From assembly GCA_037962975.1 (NCBI GenBank), contig CM075675.1, positions 3,110,001 through 3,174,000 of the forward strand: a stretch of 64,000 nt of DNA. The letters are read 5' to 3'. The notes beneath the pieces were generated by a model. The model searched no databases. It had not been told where the DNA came from and worked only from the letters and a program-made list of their open reading frames with translations. Below are positions 57,735 through 64,000 of this stretch, piece by piece. A program made the translations under genes and the position numbers. The number at the start of each line of letters is the position of its first letter. Position 1 is the stretch's first letter. Source of the stretch: Clitoria ternatea (Eukaryota > Streptophyta > Magnoliopsida > Fabales > Fabaceae).

Positions 57735-58893
57735 GGAGATAGGCGGCTCGGACATCACCCTCTGCCAGGAGGAGCTTGCAGGAAAATCCTTTGAGGGTCT
57801 TCGAGGCCGTCTGCATGGCGCTCAGAACCTCAACAGAGTGGGAAGAAAGCTCACTCTCATCAGTGTAGTAAGCATGACTCAGAAGTAGAAAATGCTCGTG
57901 CGTCCAACTGAGAGGAAACTTGAGGAATCCTTCCTTATTGTGCCAGAAGACCGGTTTATTGGGCTGAATACGGACCCGCGTGTAGTAATGTTTAAAAGAA
58001 CGTCCGTCCACCTTCGCGGATTCCGTGTAGGACTTGAAGTTTACCACCCTTGAGTCACAACGGAGTGTTATGAACCCAAGGCCGCCCTTCTTGTTAGCAC
58101 GACGGACCACCTGGCAGTAATAGAATAATTTGGCCACGGTGGCAGTGAAGTTGAAGTGCTCTCCCAGAATTTCAAGAGCACGAACCAGGACCCAGCCGTT
58201 GGGGTGCAGTTGAGTCGGGGCGCAGTCAAGGAAACGCAGGACGGCCATCTGAAATTCCGTCATGGGGAAGCGTACCCCCAGCTTCTGGAACACGAAGTCG
58301 TACATGTAGACCGACCTCTCATCAGGGACGATGTGAAAAACTCTCTCGGATGGACGTGGTGCAAGCGCAACATAGCGTGCTTTCTACTTCTTGTCCGAGT
58401 AAATCTTGCAGCGGAGAGAGACCGTCCCTTCCTCTTCACTTGCGTGATGCGAAAGGATTTCCAGAAATTCCTCTTCAACCCAGCAATACGGCCTCTCCCT
58501 GTTGAGCTTTTCCCAGTTCAGCCGGTGTGCCACGACATTGACACACCCTTCAGTAGTGCGAATAATCAACGTTTTACCAGACCCCGGAATCTCCATGGTC
58601 TTTGATGCATGATGGAAAACGTACGTGCTGTGGTAAAAAGCAACATCGTCAGAGAGATAACCTTCATTACTTGACCCTTCATCAGAGCTGCTGGTAGCCC
58701 TCGATTCAAGGGGAACCTCAGAGCGGCGTTGATTAGAAGACGCTCGTGAGGTAGAGGTTTCAACTCTCTCTGAGCGACGAGGCCCAGCCACAGGAAGGTT
58801 CACTGAGATCCTTCCTCCATGGCGGCTAGAGGGGGCACGAGAGCTCAGACTCCCCCTGTTTGAGGTACTAGCGTTGCCTGTTCTAGGGCGCAT
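57735..58893 (-). pseudogene. antisense accessory gene, first exon with PF04195-like domain
   Basis: The ATG at 58893 opens a frame with a Ser/Arg-rich N terminus (MRPRTGNASTSNRG). One TAG interrupts it at 58384-58386, yet the same frame continues to 57735 without another stop. After the TAG comes FPMTEFQMAVLRFLDCAPTQ with LHPNGWVLVRALEILGEHF, which matches my memory of the putative Gypsy-type transposon domain (Pfam PF04195) found next to plant Gypsy elements. Its role is unknown. It is transcribed opposite to gag-pol from the 3' side of the element, like the antisense genes described in maize Grande. The TAG probably kills this copy. Confidence 0.72.
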
Positions 58894-59575
58894 ATTGGAA
58901 GTAAAATGAACAAAATTGTAGGGAGGTAAATGAAAGGGAGGTTACCTAAAAGAGAGAGGAACTTTGTGAAGATTGAAGGCAGCAAAGAAATCTCCAGAAA
59001 TTTGAGCAGAGGTTCACTAAGCTTGAAGACAAAGATGAATTCCAAAACTTGTTAAGTCCCCCTTTTATAGGTAACGAAGAAGCACAGTGCTCTGTTGAAA
59101 GTCACGACGTTTAATTCAAAACGCAACCTTTCGAACTCAAACGACTCCATCGTTTTGTAACGTTAAAGCGCGAAAATGGTAACGTTTTAGTAAATGTTTT
59201 TACAAAATGGGCCTTCTTCAGTTGAAATCCAGGCCCAATAAGCCCAACCGACGGTTACATCCCTGTGAAGTAATGGCTCGTGCGTAAAAAGGTGCATTTA
59301 ATGTCCAATCATTTCAGACGCATTTAATGCGCCCCAACCACTCTTCGAATACCAAGGGTTTCGATTTCCAAAAACTCTTGGGATTCCCTTATTATGCTAC
59401 GCTGTTTGAATCCGTTGTATATAGCATAAGGTGGGCGGTAACTCAGTTGGCAGAGCGGATGTTAAAGAGTTTTCAGAAGGAATTTCCAGAACGTTCCCCC
59501 GGCATCCGGACTCCTCCAAAGCTGTTTAGCTCATATGAGCAACTTAACAGTCCCTCATACAAGCTAGGGGACAAA
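58894..59575. other. Tat 3' internal region and polypurine tract
   Basis: This should hold the promoter and 5' UTR of the antisense gene. A tRNA-like A-box stretch (taactcagttggcagagcgg) lies at about 59440, without a convincing B box or cloverleaf. The polypurine tract abuts the LTR at 59576. Confidence 0.5.
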
Positions 59576-60379
59576 TGATCCGGTCTGGATAACGGTCCCC
59601 AAAGTTATGACGTCAGAATGACTTCATGAGAGGGAAACCGGTGTCACAGTTCAGGCAGTGCCACACCGGATATCTGATATCCCTCCATCCGCTCTTATTT
59701 CATCGGACGTTCTACTCATTCCCTCTACAACGGATACTTCACTCGTTATCACCGAACATCTATATAGCCGTTTGTCTTAGAATCACTGTGAGATAAGAGT
59801 TCCTTATAACTTATCAGCGAAGATACCCTGCATAGCGGAATATGTCAATGTCAATTATCTCAGAGAGTAAGTACATGTGTCAGCGAAATATACGGAAAGG
59901 TGATTATCCCCCATCCTTATCACAGGATCGTACTCTGATAATTGACCTACCCCCCTGACACACTCTGAGTACTGAGCCACTTTGATTGACACACTTCACA
60001 CGCTATCAGAGCCAATGGGCCCACTTGTATCCAACGATTCATTTCCTACGTTCAACTATAAATAGCTCAATAAAAAACACATGCAAGGTTACGTTGTCCT
60101 AACTCACTCTTTACTATTGTATTGCTTGTGTATTCACTGAGTTTATACACTCTTCTGACTTGACCGTTGGAGAATCTTCGCAGGTGACACCACCTTTCGC
60201 CCTCTCTCAATGCGAATCGTTGGTGTGAAGGATCTCCAGGACAACAAGACTGGTTTCTCCCACTGAGAGGCCGGACTATAACACCGGATACCCACTGTAC
60301 CGGTGTGCAAACCCTAGAACACCCGCACTCTTGTGGTTGGTCCCACACCGGATCCTAGACCCCGGTTCAGACCTGTTCA
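59576..60379 (+). repeat. Tat element 3' LTR
   Basis: This 804-bp LTR has about 16 differences from the 5' LTR. It ends CAGACCTGTTCA before the duplicated gttat at 60380-60384. Confidence 0.94.
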
Positions 60380-60878
60380 GTTATTAATTAGACTTTTAAT
60401 CCAATTCAATAATTGTTATGTGATATGTTGATGCTCACCCCCTACTGTTGTCATTTTTCAGTGGATGAAGGGCCCAACCATGATATGAGAAGCCACTCAG
60501 CTGCTCGAATTGTATTTTGGTAGAAGCCTTGGCCGGCTCCTGAGAATACCGAGTGTTTATTTATTTATTGTAAATTTAAAAGAGCCGGTCGGCTTTTGTA
60601 AAATTGATATTGTAATTATTTAATTCAAAATTCTGTTTTGGAAATTTAAATTATTTGCAAAATATTATTTGATTTATTGAAATTTATTTTTAAAAATTAA
60701 GGATGTTATACAAACCGCCCGAAGTGGCCCGCGGCCCGTTGAGGGCCGGGCTAGGGCCTTTAATTTCAAGGCCTGAATTTTTACGAGCCTTTTTTGGCCC
60801 GACCCTAAATGGCCCGCAGCCCGATAAAGCCCGGCCTATTTAGGACCGTCCGCCCGAATTGCCAACTCTAACTGTAGA

Positions 60879-61893
60879 GGATGAATTTCAACATCTAACA
60901 TTGTTTTTCTTTAAATTTATGTAATCTCAACCCCACCAATGTTGAAAAAAATGCATCAATGATCACCAAATGAATGTCTAGTGCTCTGAAACTTTACCTA
61001 TAAATTGATACTCGAAGTTGTAAGGAGGACACATGAGATATACAATAAAATACATGTCTAAACTTCCAATACATTTCTATGTCTTTGCTTTAGCTTCTTA
61101 AGGTTTGTTCTTCCTTCACTTGCCTTCTTTCCTTAATCAATAAAGTTAATTTCATCATTTATTATTTACTTGGATAATTAAAGTCATGGGTAATTTAGTT
61201 TTAGTTTCTTTGTTTAAGATCATCATTATCATGGAAGCTTATTCTTTTTGAAATCAACTCAAGGAATTTAATGTTTTTCTTTATGTTACCTTTGAGCTCT
61301 TGCTCTTAATGTCTTGATTAAAGATAATTAATTTTCTTTGTTTTTCAAATGCTTGTGTTAGTAGATTATTTAATTGCATACCAATTGGTTATACACTTAA
61401 ATAATCTACTATCACAAGCATTTAAAAAATAGAGAAAATTATTTATCTTTAATAAAAACATTAAGAACAAGAGCTCCAAGCTAACATAAAGAAAAAAATT
61501 GAATTTCTTGAGTTTTTTTAAAAAGGATTAAGCTTTCATGATAATGATGATCTTAAACAAAGAAACTAAAAGTATATTGCCCATGAATTTAATTATGTAA
61601 CTTTACCTCATATTAAGAAAGGAAGATAAAGGAATATTAAGGAAAGAAGACAAGTGAAAGAAGAACAAAACCTTAAGAAGCTAAGGCAAAGACATAAAAA
61701 TGTATTGAAATTTTGGACATGTATTTTATTGTATATCTCTTGTGTTCTCCTTACAACTTCAAGCATCAATTTATATGCAAAGTATCAAAGCACTATACAT
61801 TGTTGTGCTAATCATTGATGCATTTTTCAACATTGGCGAGGTTGAGATTACATAAATTCAAAGAAAAACAATGATAGGTGTTGACATTTATCC
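60879..61893. repeat. large foldback with about 495-bp arms
   Basis: The left arm (60879-61373) and right arm (61397-61893) are near-perfect inverted copies around a 23-bp spacer. Matching pairs include cttgtgttagtagattattt with its inverse in aaataatctactatcacaag, and aatgcatcaatgatcacc opposite ctaatcattgatgcattttt. A few indels compensate in length. The left end directly follows the hAT target duplication, and related sequence occurs at about 45706-45755. No coding capacity is seen. Confidence 0.9.
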
Positions 61894-62079
61894 CCCCTCT
61901 TCATATTTTCCATATTGTACGTCAAATCTGACCCTTTAAATTCACACCAAATCTTTAACATGAAAGTTGTAGATATTTATCTTATTAAGAATTTGGCGCA
62001 AGAATCATGTCATTTGGATATCTACAACTCGAGATATGTGTAAATTAGTGAACTATATCAATGCTGGTAGAACCTATGC

Positions 62080-64000
62080 AGATTGATTTGTTCAAGCTTT
62101 ATTTCTTCATTTGATGAACCAAATTTAATACCTGGGGCATATTGTACCAGGAGTAGGGGTAGCATCTGACCCAAAGAAAGTAAAAGTCGTGTGTACTTGG
62201 CCTAAGCCTAAAGATATTAACAGCTTTAGGGGATTTCTTGGGTTAACATGGTATTATAGAAGATTTGTCAAAGACTATGGGAAATTGACAAAATCTTTAA
62301 ATAACCTTCTTAAAATGATAATTTCCATTGGAGTGAGGAGGCCGAGATAACTTTTAAGAAGGCCATGGCAGAATTGCCCCTTGTTGGTTGTACCTGATTT
62401 TTCCAAGGAATTTGTAATGGAAACTTATGCCTCAAGCAAAGGCTTAGGAGCAATATTGATGTAAGAGGAAAAACCAATAGTCTTTTAGAGCTAAGATTAT
62501 CTGAGAGAGCATAATTAAAGTGAGTATATGAGTGAGAATTAATGACACTAGTTCTACGAGTTCAAAAATGGTGCATTATTTATTGGGCAGACATTTTATT
62601 ATTAGGATTAATCAAAGAAGCCTGAAATTTCTCACTGATCAAAGATTGTTTATTGAAGAACAATTTAAGTGGGTTGTCAAGTTGATTGGCATGGACTTTG
62701 AAATCTAATATAAACTAGGGACAAAGAATTTTGTAGTGGATGCGTTATCCAGGAAGGGTATATACATTACTTTATCAGTCCTAACATCACCAGAAGTGGA
62801 TAAATGGGACAATGACATATAGTAGGATCCTAAACTACAACTCATTATTTAGGATTTGTTGGTTAATCCTTGTTCACATGAAGATTATACTTTAATTAAG
62901 GGCAGGTTGTATTTTCACGGGAAATTAGTTCTACCCAAAACTGTTTCCATAATTCCCATTATTATTGTCGAGTGCCATGATACTTTTCTGGGAGGCCATT
63001 TTGGTTTTTTTTTATACATACAAGTGTGTGGGTAGCTTTTTATTTTGGGAAGGTATAAGAGGAGACATTAAGAATAATGTGCAATAACATGATATTTGTC
63101 AATGAAACAAATATGAAACTCTAACTTCAGGAGGGTTGTTATAGCCCCTACCTATCCCTACTCATGTTTGGAGAGATATCTCCATGGATTTTATTGGAGG
63201 ATTGCCAAGGACAATACTATCTTTGTCATCATGGACGGTTTGACTAAGTATGCATTTTTACTCTTTGGCCATCCTTTCTCTGCTCAAGAAGTAGTTGTTG
63301 TTTTTGTTAAAGAAGTTGTACGTTTATATGGATTTCCTTCTTCCATTATGTCAGATAGAGACTAAATCTTCTTGAGTCACTTTTGGAAGGAAATTTTCCA
63401 CTTGGCTGACACCCAGCTTAAGCTTAGTAGGCTTATCATCCTCAAACAGATGACCAAACAGAGGTTGTCAACCGCTACCTTGAAACTTACCTTCGTTGTT
63501 TTTCTGACACTAAATTGAAACGAAGGCTCGAATGGCTACCTTGGGCTAAATTTTGGTTCAATACCAATTATAATATTTTTGTTAAGATGACTATTTTTCA
63601 GGAACTCTATGGTCGTTGATTAAGGTTGGAACTGTTCGTTCTAAAGTAGAAGTTGTTAATCAGCTTGATGTTTAACATGATCAAATGTTACAGGAATTGA
63701 AATTGAATTTACTTAAAACTCAAGATCAAATGCGTTATTATGCTAATAAGGATCAATGATTGGTGGAAGGTTGGGGATTGGGTTTATTTGAAACTGCAGC
63801 CTTACCGTCTCTGCTCCTTGGCCAAGAGACCGAATAAGAAATTAGCTTCTCGTTTTTAAGGTTTTTTCCAAGTTATCTATAAGGTGAGTGCAGTCACTTA
63901 CAAATTAGAGCTGCTGGCACATTCATGTATTCGTTTAATTTTTTATGTGTCTTTGCTTAAGAGAGCTCTCAAACTGCACCAATAACCTCAAACTTGCCCC
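62080..64000 (+). pseudogene. decayed Gypsy pol remnant, runs off the window
   Basis: A stop-filled plus-strand reading shows RT (VRRFVKD-like text and FRGFLGL, about 62200), RNase H (FSKEFVMETYASSKGLGAIL, about 62400), a VDALSRKG-type motif (about 62740), and integrase (PIPTHVWRDISMDFIGGLP, about 63155). A C-terminal part of the type LKLQPYR...SLAKRPNKKLA lies near 63790. It resembles a chromovirus of the Reina/Galadriel type, but clade assignment is uncertain. The 5' part and LTRs are missing or out of view, and it is non-functional. Confidence 0.82.

Larger units (their letters stand above)
48630..60379 (+). mobile_element. Tat-lineage Gypsy retrotransposon, inner layer of the nest
   Basis: Two 804-bp LTRs (48630-49433, 59576-60379) run TGATCCGGTCTG to TTCA, with a perfect GTTAT target duplication (48625-48629, 60380-60384). 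The LTRs differ at about 16 positions by eye (2 %). In order: candidate primer site (49434), gag, protease, pol with two RNase H domains, tandem repeats, an antisense gene and a polypurine tract (AGCTAGGGGACAAA before 59576). Gag and protease carry several stops or frameshifts, so this copy is not autonomous, although the pol frame is open. Dual RNase H and a long 3' region with an antisense gene are features of the Tat clade. Confidence 0.94.
46544..60710 (+). mobile_element. Tekay-like solo LTR, middle layer of the nest
   Basis: It starts TGTAACATCC and ends GGATGTTATA (60710), the inverse of the start with one change. Outside the Tat insertion it spans 46544-48629 and 60380-60710, about 2.4 kb. 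Its layout parallels the Tekay LTR at 23329: a variable GC-rich block, then CTCACCCCCTACTGTTG with a TTTTTCAG acceptor-like sequence near the end. A TATA-like box tatatataaatag lies at about 47597. No pol follows and no target duplication is evident, so solo-LTR status rests on the ends and the lack of internal sequence. Confidence 0.68.
45809..60870. mobile_element. hAT-like element, outer layer of a three-level nest
   Basis: The left end TAGAGCTGGCAAAATGGGC and inverted right end TAGAGTTGGCAATTCGGGC are similar. Flanking octamers are actgcata (45801-45808) and actgtaga (60871-60878), 6 of 8 matching, which fits an aged hAT target duplication. Subtracting the inserted solo LTR leaves about 0.9 kb (45809-46543 and 60711-60870), rich in GGCCCG near the ends and with no transposase. 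It is therefore a non-autonomous element that was later invaded. Confidence 0.7.

Noticed and set aside
59430..59500. functional tRNA gene
   Set aside because: Only a D-arm-like half is seen, with no anticodon arm, B box or acceptor pairing.
46539..60715. target duplication for the solo LTR
   Set aside because: Flanking pentamers (cggat and caaac or aaccg) do not match, so none is claimed.

Overview
The window is plant nuclear DNA. It is AT-rich, its genes are split by introns, and most of it is transposable elements, many of them nested. Several details point to a eudicot, most likely a legume: plant-type LTR retrotransposons of the Tekay/Del, Tat and Copia groups, an LRR-XI receptor kinase and U2/U12 splice signals. 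The species cannot be fixed from sequence alone.

Only three host genes are supported, all on the minus strand. (1) At 1060-3157 is a five-exon METTL21-type lysine methyltransferase of 271 aa. (2) At 12174-15805 is a two-exon leucine-rich-repeat receptor kinase of 1009 aa that resembles HSL3, the CTNIP/SCREW peptide receptor. (3) At 40966-43682 is a six-exon conserved protein of 222 aa with unknown function. Its second-to-last intron carries a full set of U12-type AT-AC splice signals and its first intron has a GC donor. They share no obvious pathway.

The rest is mobile DNA. Region 3.7-8.5 kb holds a hAT-like MITE and an old Copia element with both LTRs, which contains a fragment of a Tat-type LTR. 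Region 17-20 kb holds a MITE and a 1.8-kb TIR element. Region 20.8-34.6 kb holds a Copia remnant and a MULE transposase remnant. The MULE is cut by a young, apparently intact Tekay/Del chromovirus at 23329-33994, with TSD GCATA, about 2.98-kb LTRs that are nearly identical and one 1467-codon gag-pol frame. Each of its LTRs carries a helically phased array of GAATCGATTC palindromes. Region 34.6-40.9 kb is AT-rich with MITE pieces.

Region 45.0-61.9 kb is a layered nest. A hAT-like element (45809-60870, 8-bp TSD) contains a Tekay-like solo LTR (46544-60710). That LTR contains an 11.75-kb Tat-lineage Gypsy element (48630-60379, TSD GTTAT, 804-bp LTRs). The Tat element has a broken gag and protease, an open pol frame with two RNase H domains, tandem repeats after pol, and an antisense gene resembling the putative Gypsy-type transposon family (PF04195) followed by a coiled coil. 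Next to the nest is a foldback with about 495-bp arms, then a decayed Gypsy pol that runs off the window end.

The observations most worth a second look are the antisense gene inside the Tat element, the U12 AT-AC intron, the phased palindrome array and the three-layer nest.
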